Shown here one piece after another: positions 40,615 through 48,521 of a stretch of 64,000 nt of DNA. Origin of the DNA: Desulfobulbus rhabdoformis (GTDB taxonomy: Bacteria > Desulfobacterota > Desulfobulbia > Desulfobulbales > Desulfobulbaceae); NCBI RefSeq assembly GCF_016919065.1, contig NZ_JAFFQA010000015.1, forward strand, positions 47,409 through 111,408, in the 5' to 3' direction. The stretch's first letter is position 1, and each line of letters opens with the position of its first letter. Both the position numbers and the translations under genes were made by a program. The notes below the pieces were generated by a model. That model searched no databases. It saw only the letters and a program-made list of their open reading frames with translations, and was not told the DNA's origin.

Positions 40615-41325
40615 TCAGGCAGATTTGATCAGCGAGCGAACCTGCAACGGATCAACTTTCACACCAGGGCCCATGGTACTGGACAGTGAAATGGCGCGAA
40701 GGTAAATACCTTTACTGGTTGAAGGTTTCAACTGAATCAGTTTATCGATAAAGGCGACAATATTTTCTGTGAGTTTGTCAGCGCCAAATGAGCTTTTTCC
40801 GATGGCAGCATGAACAACACCAGCTTTATCAACACGGAAGTCGACCTTACCTTTTTTGATCTCACCAACAACACGGGTGATATCAAAGGTTACGGTCCCT
40901 AACTTGGCATTGGGCATAAGATTTCGCGGGCCAAGAATACGTCCGATTTTTCCCACCTCACCCATCATATCCGGGGTGGCGATGGTCTTATCAAAATCTA
41001 GCCAACCGTCCTTGATCTTTGCAATGATCTCATCGGATCCTGCAAAGTCAGCTCCGGCATCCAGCGCTTCTTTTTCCTTATCGCCTTTGGCGAAAACAAG
41101 TACACGAGCGGTTTTGCCGGTTCCGTTGGGAAGGATGACGCTGGAGCGAACCATCTGGTCAGCATGACGAGGATCAACGCCGAGCCTAACGGCGATGTCT
41201 ACGGTTTCGTCAAATTTTGCAAATTTATTTTTCAGGATACATTCAAGTGCTTCAGCAAGCTCATAGACCTTAGTCTTATCAACCGCTGCAATGGCATTCT
41301 TGTAATTTTTTCCACGTCTGGGCAT
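40615..41325 (-). CDS. rplA: 50S ribosomal protein L1
   Basis: L1-stalk protein moving E-site tRNA; represses rplKA translation in E. coli. The protein is 236 aa, opening MPRRGKNYKNAIAAVDKTKVY, with VDIAVRLGVDPRHADQMVRSSVILPNGTGK and GRILGPRNLMPNAKLGTV. It follows rplK by 59 bp. Confidence 0.97.
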   Translation of the reverse strand: MPRRGKNYKNAIAAVDKTKVYELAEALECILKNKFAKFDETVDIAVRLGVDPRHADQMVRSSVILPNGTGKTARVLVFAKGDKEKEALDAGADFAGSDEIIAKIKDGWLDFDKTIATPDMMGEVGKIGRILGPRNLMPNAKLGTVTFDITRVVGEIKKGKVDFRVDKAGVVHAAIGKSSFGADKLTENIVAFIDKLIQLKPSTSKGIYLRAISLSSTMGPGVKVDPLQVRSLIKSA

Positions 41326-41384
41326 GTTCGCTCCTTATTCTCCCTGGTGTGTTGTGGGGGCACACAGGTACGAATGTTTTCCAA

Positions 41385-41810
41385 TTATTTTACGACGGTA
41401 ATTCCACAGCTTCGTGCAGTACCAGAGACAATTTTAATTGCCTGGTCAATGTCATAGGCATTGAGGTCGGGCATTTTAATCTCGGCAATCTCCTTGATCT
41501 TATCAACGGAGAGTTCTGCAACACGCTCTTTTTTGGGATTGCTTGATCCACTCTTCAGGCCAGCCGCTTTTTTCAGCAAAACAGATGCAGGCGGTGTCTT
41601 GGTGATGAAGGAGAAAGAACGATCAGAATAAACTGTGATAACGACAGGGATAATAGTATCGCCTGCCTGCTGGGTCTGGGCGTTGAAGGCCTTGCAGAAG
41701 TCCATAATGTTGACACCATGCTGACCAAGTGCCGGGCCAACAGGTGGAGAAGGATTAGCCTTCCCTGCCTGGATCTGCAGTTTGATGTATGCTTGAATTT
41801 TCTTTGCCAT
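41385..41810 (-). CDS. rplK: 50S ribosomal protein L11
   Basis: GTPase-centre protein, needed for RelA activation in E. coli. The protein is 141 aa, [43 protein letters not shown] across the N-domain, with the proline-rich hinge and the 23S-binding C-domain ([17 protein letters not shown]). Confidence 0.98.
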   Translation of the reverse strand: MAKKIQAYIKLQIQAGKANPSPPVGPALGQHGVNIMDFCKAFNAQTQQAGDTIIPVVITVYSDRSFSFITKTPPASVLLKKAAGLKSGSSNPKKERVAELSVDKIKEIAEIKMPDLNAYDIDQAIKIVSGTARSCGITVVK

Positions 41811-41838
41811 TGCTCAACCTCCTCGAGAAACCGAGGGT

Positions 41839-42402
41839 TTAGTTTTTACTTACCTGAATGTACTCAAGTTCAACCGGTGTCGAGCGACCAAAAATGGAAA
41901 CCATGACGCGTACACGACCTTTGTCCGGAAAAACCTCTTCGATGACGCCCTGAAAATTTGCAAAAGGGCCATCTATTACACGGACAGGGTCACCTTCGGC
42001 AAACACAACCTTAGGCTTAGGCTTATTGGCACCGTCGGCAATCCGTCCTAATATTTTGTCCGCTTCCTTATCGGTCAAGGAAGGAATCTTTTTATAAATT
42101 TCAGTGTCAGAGCTTGCCTGGCTCACATTGACGCCTACGAAACCAGTTACACGTGGCGTTTCCTGCACTGTGTGCCAGGTATGCTGGTTCATATCCATAT
42201 TGACCAGGATGTACCCCGGAAAAAACTTCCGCTCGGAAGTCTTACGCGCTCCTTTGACCATCTCGACAACCTGCTCAGTGGGAACCAGAATTTCGCCGAA
42301 CAGTTCTTCCTGCCCAGCCATTTTTATCCGTTCCTCAAGCGTTGCCTTGACTTTGTTTTCGAAGCCCGTATGTGTGTGTACGATGTACCAGCTTTTAGCC
42401 AT
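41839..42402 (-). CDS. nusG: Transcription termination/antitermination factor NusG
   Basis: Binds RNA polymerase and couples it to the ribosome or Rho. The protein is 187 aa from MAKSWYIVHTHTGFENKVK. The N-terminal NGN domain includes RKFFPGYILVNMDM. The C-terminal KOW reads EGDPVRVIDGPFANFQGVIEEVFPDKGRV. The start at 42,402 has GGGAAGA seven bases upstream; the frame opens seven codons earlier without support. Confidence 0.97.
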   Translation of the reverse strand: MAKSWYIVHTHTGFENKVKATLEERIKMAGQEELFGEILVPTEQVVEMVKGARKTSERKFFPGYILVNMDMNQHTWHTVQETPRVTGFVGVNVSQASSDTEIYKKIPSLTDKEADKILGRIADGANKPKPKVVFAEGDPVRVIDGPFANFQGVIEEVFPDKGRVRVMVSIFGRSTPVELEYIQVSKN

Positions 42403-42423
42403 GAAATCTTCCCAGGTTGTCAA

Positions 42424-42693
42424 TCACTTTAGCACGATTGATACAAGTTTCCCCAGAAGCAGATCGACCGAGCCGAGATACAATGAAATCACGATGACCA
42501 GCAAAATGACGAAGCTTGTCAATCCCGCGGTTGGTTTTGCTCCAGGCCAAACAATTTTGCGAAACTCTGACTGGACCTCGGATAAGAAAAGCTTGATACC
42601 CGAAGGAGAAAGCGATGCGCTTTTCTTTCGGTCACCAAGCTCTTTTTTATTCTCGCCCTGTTTGCCTGATCGATTTGATTTTTTTGTCGACAT
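42424..42693 (-). CDS. secE: Preprotein translocase subunit SecE
   Basis: Clamp subunit of SecYEG. The protein is 89 aa from MSTKKSNRSGKQGEN, with a long charged N-tail. The amphipathic helix and hinge FLSEVQSEFRKIVWPG and one membrane helix (TSFVILLVIVISLYLGSVDLLL) follow. The start is placed at 42,693, downstream of tRNA-Trp; the longer open frame reads through that tRNA and is rejected. Confidence 0.95.
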   Translation of the reverse strand: MSTKKSNRSGKQGENKKELGDRKKSASLSPSGIKLFLSEVQSEFRKIVWPGAKPTAGLTSFVILLVIVISLYLGSVDLLLGKLVSIVLK

Positions 42694-42735
42694 TATGTGG
42701 TGCTGAGAACCTATGATCCACTCACCGTGGATGCG

Positions 42736-42812
42736 TGGCAGGCCAGGAGGGATTCGAACCCCCAACCCCCGGATTTGGAGTCCGGTGCTCTACCAATTAG
42801 AGCTACTGGCCT
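42736..42812 (-). tRNA. tRNA-Trp (CCA)
   Basis: A 77-nt cloverleaf including encoded CCA. Acceptor AGGCCAG/CTGGCCT, anticodon loop CTCCAAA (anticodon CCA), T-loop GGTTCGAATCC. It lies between rpmG and secE, a common place in many bacteria. It must be cut out of a transcript that continues into secE-nusG. Confidence 0.97.
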
Positions 42813-42814
42813 GT

Positions 42815-42964
42815 TTATTTGGTTTCCTTATGCGGTGTATGGGTCTTGCAAAAAGGGCAATATTTTTTCAGTTCCAGTTTATGGGGAACTGTTTTCTTAT
42901 TCTTCGTTGTTGTGTAGTTCCGCTGTTTGCAGTCTTGGCAAGCCAACGTAATTTGATCTCTCAT
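42815..42964 (-). CDS. rpmG: 50S ribosomal protein L33, zinc-binding form
   Basis: A 49-aa protein, [21 protein letters not shown] at the N-terminus, with zinc ligands C9, C12, C36 and C39 (CPFCK). It is the C+ form of L33. It lies between tuf and tRNA-Trp; the stop codon is only 2 bp from the tRNA 5' end. Confidence 0.96.
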   Translation of the reverse strand: MRDQITLACQDCKQRNYTTTKNKKTVPHKLELKKYCPFCKTHTPHKETK

Positions 42965-42985
42965 AATTCGCTCTACAGAGTGACA

Positions 42986-43013
42986 GCAGCCGGACTAATC
43001 AAAGCCCGGCTGC
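42986..43013 (-). other. GC-rich hairpin in the rpmG leader
   Basis: A perfect 8-bp stem (GCAGCCGG / CCGGCTGC) with a 12-nt loop lies 22 bp upstream of the rpmG start. No T-run follows in the direction of transcription. It may be a processing or translational control element. Confidence 0.45.
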
Positions 43014-43022
43014 ATATTCGTC

Positions 43023-43047
43023 AAAAAACCTACTCAAAAATTTGAGT
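43023..43047 (-). terminator. Weak terminator after the second tuf
   Basis: A small stem ACTCAAA/TTTGAGT (43,032-43,047) lies just past the tuf stop. It is followed, after AGG, by six T residues (43,023-43,028) on the minus strand. The stem is short and AT-rich, so it would reduce but not block readthrough into rpmG-tRNA-Trp-secE. Confidence 0.5.
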
Positions 43048-43051
43048 GATT

Positions 43052-44242
43052 TTATTCGATGATTTCGGAGATAACACCAGCACCTACGGTGCGGCCACCC
43101 TCGCGAATAGCGAAGCGGAGACCAACCTCCATGGCGATGGGGGTAATCAGCTCACCGGTGATATGAACGTTGTCACCAGGCATTACCATCTCTACACCAT
43201 CTTCAAGGGTACAAACCCCGGTCACGTCAGTTGTACGGAAGTAGAACTGAGGACGATAACCGTTGAAGAACGGAGTATGACGTCCACCTTCTTCCTTATT
43301 CAGGATGTAGGCTTCAGCCTTGAATTTTTTATGCGGGGTGATAGAGCCCGGCTTAGCCAGAACCTGACCACGAACGATCTCTTCGCGTTTTACACCACGA
43401 AGCAGTGCGCCGATATTATCACCTGCCTGACCTTCGTCAAGCAGCTTACGGAACATCTCTACACCGGTACAAGTGGTCTTCGTGGTCTCACGGACACCAA
43501 CGATCTCAATCTCATCGCCAACGTGAATTACACCACGCTCAACACGGCCGGTAGCAACAGTACCACGACCAGAGATAGAGAATACATCCTCAACCGGCAT
43601 CAAGAAAGGTTTATCAACAGCACGCTCCGGCTCCGGAATATAGCTGTCAACCTGATCCATGAGATCCCAGATGCATTTTGCCTTTTCTTCGTCCTCGGGA
43701 TTTTCCAGCGCCAACAGCGCGGAACCCTGAACGATGGGAATATCATCACCAGGAAAGTCGTATTTATCGAGCAGCTCACGGAGCTCCATCTCTACCAACT
43801 CGATAAGCTCTTCGTCGTCAACCATGTCGCACTTGTTCAGAAAAACGACCATGGCAGGCACACCTACCTGGCGTGCAAGCAGGATGTGCTCACGAGTCTG
43901 CGGCATGGGACCGTCAGTGGCGGCCACAACCAAGATCGCGCCGTCCATCTGAGCTGCACCGGTGATCATGTTTTTAATGTAGTCAGCATGGCCCGGGCAG
44001 TCGACATGTGCATAGTGACGAGTCGGGGTTTCATACTCTACATGAGCAGTGGCGATGGTAATACCACGCTCTTTCTCTTCCGGTGCCTTATCAATGTCAC
44101 TGAAGTCAGTAAAAGCAGCCTGACCTTTAGTGGACAGTACGCGTGTAATTGCAGCAGTCAGAGTGGTTTTACCATGGTCGATATGACCGATTGTACCTAC
44201 ATTGACATGCGGCTTTGTCCGCTCGAATTTTTCCTTCGCCAT
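43052..44242 (-). CDS. tuf: Elongation factor Tu (copy beside the tRNA cluster)
   Basis: Second EF-Tu gene, the tufB position, directly behind four tRNA genes. The protein is 396 aa from [10 protein letters not shown], with the same G-motifs as the first copy. Only T74, M131 and V209 differ from the str-operon protein, while the DNA has many silent differences. The start at 44,242 is the conserved one; the frame extends nine codons upstream. Co-transcription of tRNA and tuf ties EF-Tu supply to tRNA supply. Confidence 0.98.
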   Translation of the reverse strand: MAKEKFERTKPHVNVGTIGHIDHGKTTLTAAITRVLSTKGQAAFTDFSDIDKAPEEKERGITIATAHVEYETPTRHYAHVDCPGHADYIKNMITGAAQMDGAILVVAATDGPMPQTREHILLARQVGVPAMVVFLNKCDMVDDEELIELVEMELRELLDKYDFPGDDIPIVQGSALLALENPEDEEKAKCIWDLMDQVDSYIPEPERAVDKPFLMPVEDVFSISGRGTVATGRVERGVIHVGDEIEIVGVRETTKTTCTGVEMFRKLLDEGQAGDNIGALLRGVKREEIVRGQVLAKPGSITPHKKFKAEAYILNKEEGGRHTPFFNGYRPQFYFRTTDVTGVCTLEDGVEMVMPGDNVHITGELITPIAMEVGLRFAIREGGRTVGAGVISEIIE

Positions 44243-44309
44243 CTCATGTCTCCTTGGGCAAAAGTTCAATTAGATTCAATCGATCCCTTTACCAATCGAC
44301 TGATACTTT

Positions 44310-44384
44310 TGGAGCCCGCGATCGGATTTGAACCGATGACTTCATCCTTACCAAGGATGTACTCTACCCCTGAGTTACGCGGGC
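44310..44384 (-). tRNA. tRNA-Thr (GGT)
   Basis: A 75-nt gene with encoded CCA. Acceptor GCCCGCG/CGCGGGC, anticodon loop TTGGTAA (GGT), T-loop GGTTCAAATCC. It is the last tRNA of the cluster, next to tuf, matching thrT in E. coli. Confidence 0.97.
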
Positions 44385-44434
44385 ACATGAACAATATGAT
44401 CAGCTAACAGCTAAGTGATGCTGCGCAAAAAAAA

Positions 44435-44509
44435 TGGAGCGGGAAACGAGACTCGAACCCGCAACCCTCAGCTTGGAAGGCTGATGCTCTACCATTGAGC
44501 TATTCCCGC
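44435..44509 (-). tRNA. tRNA-Gly (TCC)
   Basis: A 75-nt gene with encoded CCA. Acceptor GCGGGAA/TTCCCGC, anticodon loop CTTCCAA (TCC), T-loop GGTTCGAGTCT. It occupies the glyT position of the conserved Thr-Tyr-Gly-Thr-tuf group. Confidence 0.97.
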
Positions 44510-44553
44510 TTATTTACGCTGCCTGCACAGCGCGGATGCGCTGCTGTTAAATA

Positions 44554-44638
<85 letters not shown>

Positions 44639-44648
44639 ACATATCATC

Positions 44649-44712
44649 AGAAGACAAAAGACAGAAAGCAGATAACAATCTTTTGCCAGCCGCTTTCTGG
44701 CTTTTGTCTTCT
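44649..44712 (-). other. Long inverted repeat between tRNA-Thr and tRNA-Tyr
   Basis: Arms 44,649-44,669 (AGAAGACAAAAG, one base, CAGAAAGC) and 44,692-44,712 are complementary over 21 positions with one mismatch; the loop is 22 nt. On the minus strand no T-run follows, so it is not an intrinsic terminator. In a pre-tRNA transcript this stem could be cut by RNase III or act as a spacer. An alternative hairpin GCCAG/CTGGC exists within it. Confidence 0.7.
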
Positions 44713-44721
44713 CATATCCAC

Positions 44722-44797
44722 TGGAGCTGGCGATGGGACTTGAACCCGCAACCCCCTGATTACAAATCAGGTGCTCTGCCAATTGAGCTACGCCAGC
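44722..44797 (-). tRNA. tRNA-Thr (TGT)
   Basis: A 76-nt gene with encoded CCA. Acceptor GCTGGCG/CGCCAGC, anticodon loop TTTGTAA (TGT), T-loop GGTTCAAGTCC. It is the first gene of the tRNA-tuf unit, as thrU in E. coli, about 7 nt past the expected transcription start. Confidence 0.97.
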
Positions 44798-44810
44798 GAG
44801 GAACCCGGCA

Positions 44811-44838
44811 AATATACCTTGTTTCATTTATATTGCAA
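44811..44838 (-). promoter_or_regulatory. Promoter of the tRNA-tuf unit
   Basis: -35 TTGCAA (44,833-44,838) and -10 TATATT (44,811-44,816) have a 16-bp spacer on the minus strand, followed by TGCCGGG at the start site. A GC-rich discriminator is typical of stable-RNA promoters under stringent control. It sits between the qmoC terminator and tRNA-Thr. Confidence 0.72.
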
Positions 44839-44870
44839 GCTTTAATTTTGTTTTGATAGCTTTTTTTAAT

Positions 44871-44904
44871 AAAAAAAAGCCTGGGCGACAAGGCCGCCCA
44901 GGCT
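44871..44904 (-). terminator. Terminator after qmoC
   Basis: A 10-bp perfect stem AGCCTGGGCG/CGCCCAGGCT with a 7-nt loop is followed by eight T residues on the minus strand, 29 bp past the qmoC stop. It insulates the sulfate-reduction genes from the tRNA-tuf promoter just downstream. Confidence 0.93.
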
Positions 44905-44932
44905 CACGGTCTACTCTTAATAAATTCCGTTC

Positions 44933-46141
44933 TTACTGATTCAACGGATTTTTAATGTAGGAAGACTCGCGAAACCGCTCAAAGGCCAAGGCAAAGGTGC
45001 GGTAAACGATATGGGCAAATTTAGTGTACGGCATATACAGGAAGAGCATGGCAACTGAGATCAGATGCAGGTAGTAGATTACATACCCCAGCGAAGGAAT
45101 GCCAACCAGGCGGAGCAATTCCGCAGCAAAACCGGTGACACCAACACCCATGATCATCCAGATCAGGAACCAGTCATAAAAGGTATTCTGAGCTTTGCCT
45201 TCTGCTTCCATTTTGGCACGGTTCATCCAGAGGATGCCGACACCAACGATCATGGCGATGGCGGATACGTTTGCCAGCCATTTAACAGGATTCAGCATGG
45301 AAAGCGGGCCATGCATGGACGGCCAAATGATGCCGAGGACATCCTGGGTGAAGAGTGAGTAGCAGGTCACGATAAACAGACCAATAAAGGCCAAGAGAAG
45401 CGGCTTATGACCTTTGACACGGTCGACATTCACCGTACACTCTTTAAAGCGTGTATGCTGCATGATCTCAACAACAGCGGGCCAGAGGAACTGTTTGATG
45501 AACTGCGGAATAGAGGGACGATAGGCCACATCGTTTTTACCAAGCGAACTTTCCATATTTTTCCACATTTTGGAAAGTCCCTTGTAGACCGAGGTCACTG
45601 CGATACCCGCAGCAGTCAGCATAATGATGTCAATAAAGAGGACATTTTTAGCCAGGAGGCGAAAATCCCAGTGCCCAAAGAATTGGGTGTAACCAGCTTC
45701 TGCAAAATGCTCAGCAGACGGAATGTGCATACCGCCGGAGATGACCCAGAGAACAAAGATAACGATTGCCGGAATACCGATCAGCATGGGCAGATTCTTC
45801 GCTGAAGAGCACAGATCTGCAAGAGCTGTGGGCCAGCCAAGGCTGCGATAGGCATAAGCACGGATTGCACCAAGCACATCACCAGGACGAGCGCCACGGG
45901 GACACATCTCGGTACAGTCGCCACACTGGTGGCAGAGGAAGATGCTGGCATCATTGGAGAGCTGCTCACGCATACCCCACTGGGCCATAATCATCTGTTT
46001 CCGAGGAAAAGGATTATCATCGGTGGAAAGCGGGCAGGCGACAGAACACGTCGCACACTGGTAACACTGTTTCAAAGTGTCCCCACCCGCCTCCTTCATG
46101 GCTTTGATAAAATCAAGATCGGGTTGCACGTTCATAGACAT
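44933..46141 (-). CDS. qmoC: Quinone-interacting oxidoreductase membrane subunit QmoC
   Basis: Membrane subunit that takes electrons from menaquinol and passes them towards QmoAB and APS reductase. The protein is 402 aa, a fusion of an HdrC-like domain and an HdrE/NarI-like cytochrome b domain. Two [4Fe-4S] motifs: C26, C29, C32, C36 (CYQCATCSVACP) and C70, C73, C76, C80 (CHQCGDCTEMCP). About six hydrophobic segments from residue 115 on carry scattered histidines suitable for haem b. AGGAGG precedes the ATG. It is the last gene of the apr-qmo block. Confidence 0.96.
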   Translation of the reverse strand: MSMNVQPDLDFIKAMKEAGGDTLKQCYQCATCSVACPLSTDDNPFPRKQMIMAQWGMREQLSNDASIFLCHQCGDCTEMCPRGARPGDVLGAIRAYAYRSLGWPTALADLCSSAKNLPMLIGIPAIVIFVLWVISGGMHIPSAEHFAEAGYTQFFGHWDFRLLAKNVLFIDIIMLTAAGIAVTSVYKGLSKMWKNMESSLGKNDVAYRPSIPQFIKQFLWPAVVEIMQHTRFKECTVNVDRVKGHKPLLLAFIGLFIVTCYSLFTQDVLGIIWPSMHGPLSMLNPVKWLANVSAIAMIVGVGILWMNRAKMEAEGKAQNTFYDWFLIWMIMGVGVTGFAAELLRLVGIPSLGYVIYYLHLISVAMLFLYMPYTKFAHIVYRTFALAFERFRESSYIKNPLNQ

Positions 46142-46213
46142 TTATATCCTCCTGTCATGAAAGGTGGTGATCTACGCGCAGTCGGAGTGTATCACAAAAT
46201 ATCGGGGGTAGAT

Positions 46214-46240
46214 CCGCCGCCTTTCCAGGAAAGGCGGCGG
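46214..46240 (-). other. Perfect hairpin between qmoB and qmoC
   Basis: A self-complementary 27-bp site with arms CCGCCGCCTTTCC and GGAAAGGCGGCGG around a central base lies in the 122-bp qmoB-qmoC gap. Realistically it is an 11-bp stem with a 5-nt loop. No T-run follows in the qmoC direction, so mRNA stabilisation or processing is more likely than termination. Confidence 0.7.
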
Positions 46241-46263
46241 CCTGTGTCTTAAAAAATCGAGGT

Positions 46264-48510
46264 TTAGAAGCCCTTGAAGGGGTTCGGTCCCATTTCGATA
46301 ATTTCTTCGACAAACTCATCGATGATGCCGGGAACCTTGTCGTAGTCGGAGATGGCGATCTCACGAACTGCGCAACGCTCAGGCTCAAGACCAAGTGAAC
46401 CAAGGGTCTCACCGATATTATCCATACGACGGCTGGCAATCTCAGAACCTTTGACAAAGTGGCACTGGTAATCGTCACCGTATTTACATCCGAGCAGCAG
46501 AGCACCGTCCATACCGGAAGACATAGCGTCTTTAATCCAGACCATGTTCACGGAACCCAAGCAGCGTACCGGGATGAAGCGTACCAGTGTATTCATCTTG
46601 TTGCGATGCATACCGGACATATCAATTGCCGGGTAAGCGTCATTTTCACAAACGAATACAGCGACACGCAGTTTATCCTCGTCATCATCAGGTACTTCAA
46701 TGGATTTAACCATGGAACCGATCATGTCGATGGAGTAGTCAGCAAAGTTGATGATACGCTCAGGGCAGGCACCCATACAGGTACCACAACGGCGGCAGCG
46801 TGTCGGGTTAGGCAACGGTGTACCCTTCTCGTCATCGTCGAGCGCACCAAACGGACATTCCTCAGTACAACGTTTACACTGGGTACAACGAGAGAAAAAG
46901 AAGTCCGGATAGGTCTGATCACCTGAACGCGGATGAACAGCGACACCACGGTTAGCAGACTCGATACACTGAATGGCTTTGAGTGCAGCACCAGTCGCAT
47001 CGTCCATGGTTTCTTCCATGGTCTCTGCCTTACGCACACCACCGCAGGTGTACACACCGGTACGACGGGTTTCATACGGGAAGCAGATGAAGTGTGAGTC
47101 GGCGTAACCGTCAAACAGGTCCAGATCCAGGAAGGCAGGTCCCTGACGATAGGCAAGGTTAATGGTGTTTTCATCAGCGGTGGTGGGAATCATACCAGCG
47201 GCGAGAACGACCATATCAACTTCGAGCTCAAGATCATCACCCAACAGGGTATCGGCAGCAGAAACAACAAGACCAGAGCCAGACTCAGCAACCTGAGTCA
47301 CAGAGGCCTTTGTCATAAAGACGCCGTCCTGAGCCTGCATACCTTTGTAATACAACTCGGCATTACCAGGAGTACGCATGTGCTGATAGAGGATATAAGC
47401 CTGGCCATCCTCATTATCCTCAACAACATAGTTCGCCTGTTTCAGGGCAACCATGGAGGTGACGGAGTTACAGTACGGGAAGTCTTTATCGTTTTCTTTG
47501 CCACCGGGACTCTGAATAAAAGCGACCCGTGCCGGAACTTTGCCGTTTTTAGCAAGTTTCTCAAACTCGGCGTTGGTGACAACGTTGTTGAGTTTGCCGT
47601 AGCCCAGGTGCTCGTACTCGGAAACATCGGCAGGCTTCCAGCCAGTGGCGAGAACAACAGCACCATAAATCTCGCCCTCGGGGTTGAGTTCGGTGTATTT
47701 CACCATCCCGGCATTGGGGTCTTCCAACTCACCCTTGTTGATCAGGTCCTGCTCATCGGCAGTTACCTTGGCAGGGGCATCCCATTCGCCTTTGGTACCA
47801 GCCTCTTTCAGGGTGACATTGAACTGACCGGGAGAACCACCGATACGAGCAACTTCACAACTGGTTTTGACAGTGATCTTTGAATCTGCCTCAACCGCTG
47901 CAATCATCGCCTCGATATTCGGCTCTTCCAGGGCGTTGTAGGGATAAGTGGTGGGAAACATTTTCCGCCATCCCAGAGCCTTGCCACCAAGCTGCGCGTC
48001 TTTTTCTACAATTGTAACTTCATATCCCGCTTTGGCTGCCTCGGTAGCTGCAGTAATACCAGCGATACCACCACCCATAACCAGGATTTTCTTGCTGATG
48101 GTTTCCAGCAGATAGGGCTCGGGCAACTCCGTTTTTTGAGCGCGGGTTACAGCCATGCGCACATAATCTGTGCCCATTTCCTGCAGGAATTCATCAACCT
48201 CACCCTCTTCGGTCAGAGATCCGGTCCAGGCTACCTGCTCGCGAAGGTTACCGCGAACAGTAATGGTTTCTTTACCGAAGTCGAATTCAGGCTGCATAAC
48301 ACGGGGAGAGCAGGCACAAACGACGACGGTATTGACACCGGCAGATTTGATATCGCTTTCAATAAAAGCACGCCCCTCTGCTCCACACAGACAGGCATGC
48401 TCTTTCATCTCGACGCCGGTCTCGGAAGCAGCCTCTTTGAGGCCATCTACATCGAGGACCTCACCGATGCCGCAGCCAGTACAGAGATAAGCACCATATA
48501 CTTTCTTCAT
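46264..48510 (-). CDS. qmoB: Quinone-interacting oxidoreductase subunit QmoB (HdrA/MvhD-like)
   Basis: Cytoplasmic FAD/Fe-S subunit of the Qmo complex. The protein is 748 aa. The N-terminal HdrA-like part begins MKKVYGAYLCTGCGIGEV, with an FAD site VMGGGIAGITAATEAAKAGYEVTIVEK near residue 145. A two-cluster ferredoxin segment (CTQCKRCTEECPFGALDDD and CRRCGTCMGACPERI) lies near residues 580-620. The C-terminal about 120 residues are MvhD-like (RVAVFVCENDAYPAID, ALLLGCKYGDDYQCHFVKG). A flavin plus MvhD layout resembles bifurcating heterodisulfide reductases, but bifurcation in Qmo is not shown by sequence. Confidence 0.96.
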   Translation of the reverse strand: MKKVYGAYLCTGCGIGEVLDVDGLKEAASETGVEMKEHACLCGAEGRAFIESDIKSAGVNTVVVCACSPRVMQPEFDFGKETITVRGNLREQVAWTGSLTEEGEVDEFLQEMGTDYVRMAVTRAQKTELPEPYLLETISKKILVMGGGIAGITAATEAAKAGYEVTIVEKDAQLGGKALGWRKMFPTTYPYNALEEPNIEAMIAAVEADSKITVKTSCEVARIGGSPGQFNVTLKEAGTKGEWDAPAKVTADEQDLINKGELEDPNAGMVKYTELNPEGEIYGAVVLATGWKPADVSEYEHLGYGKLNNVVTNAEFEKLAKNGKVPARVAFIQSPGGKENDKDFPYCNSVTSMVALKQANYVVEDNEDGQAYILYQHMRTPGNAELYYKGMQAQDGVFMTKASVTQVAESGSGLVVSAADTLLGDDLELEVDMVVLAAGMIPTTADENTINLAYRQGPAFLDLDLFDGYADSHFICFPYETRRTGVYTCGGVRKAETMEETMDDATGAALKAIQCIESANRGVAVHPRSGDQTYPDFFFSRCTQCKRCTEECPFGALDDDEKGTPLPNPTRCRRCGTCMGACPERIINFADYSIDMIGSMVKSIEVPDDDEDKLRVAVFVCENDAYPAIDMSGMHRNKMNTLVRFIPVRCLGSVNMVWIKDAMSSGMDGALLLGCKYGDDYQCHFVKGSEIASRRMDNIGETLGSLGLEPERCAVREIAISDYDKVPGIIDEFVEEIIEMGPNPFKGF

Positions 48511-48521
48511 TGATGTTCCTC

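Noticed and set aside
43046..44407. 453-codon frame opposite the second tuf, running into tRNA-Thr
   Set aside because: Antisense shadow of a highly biased gene. A similar frame opposite the first tuf (26,717-27,847) confirms the cause.
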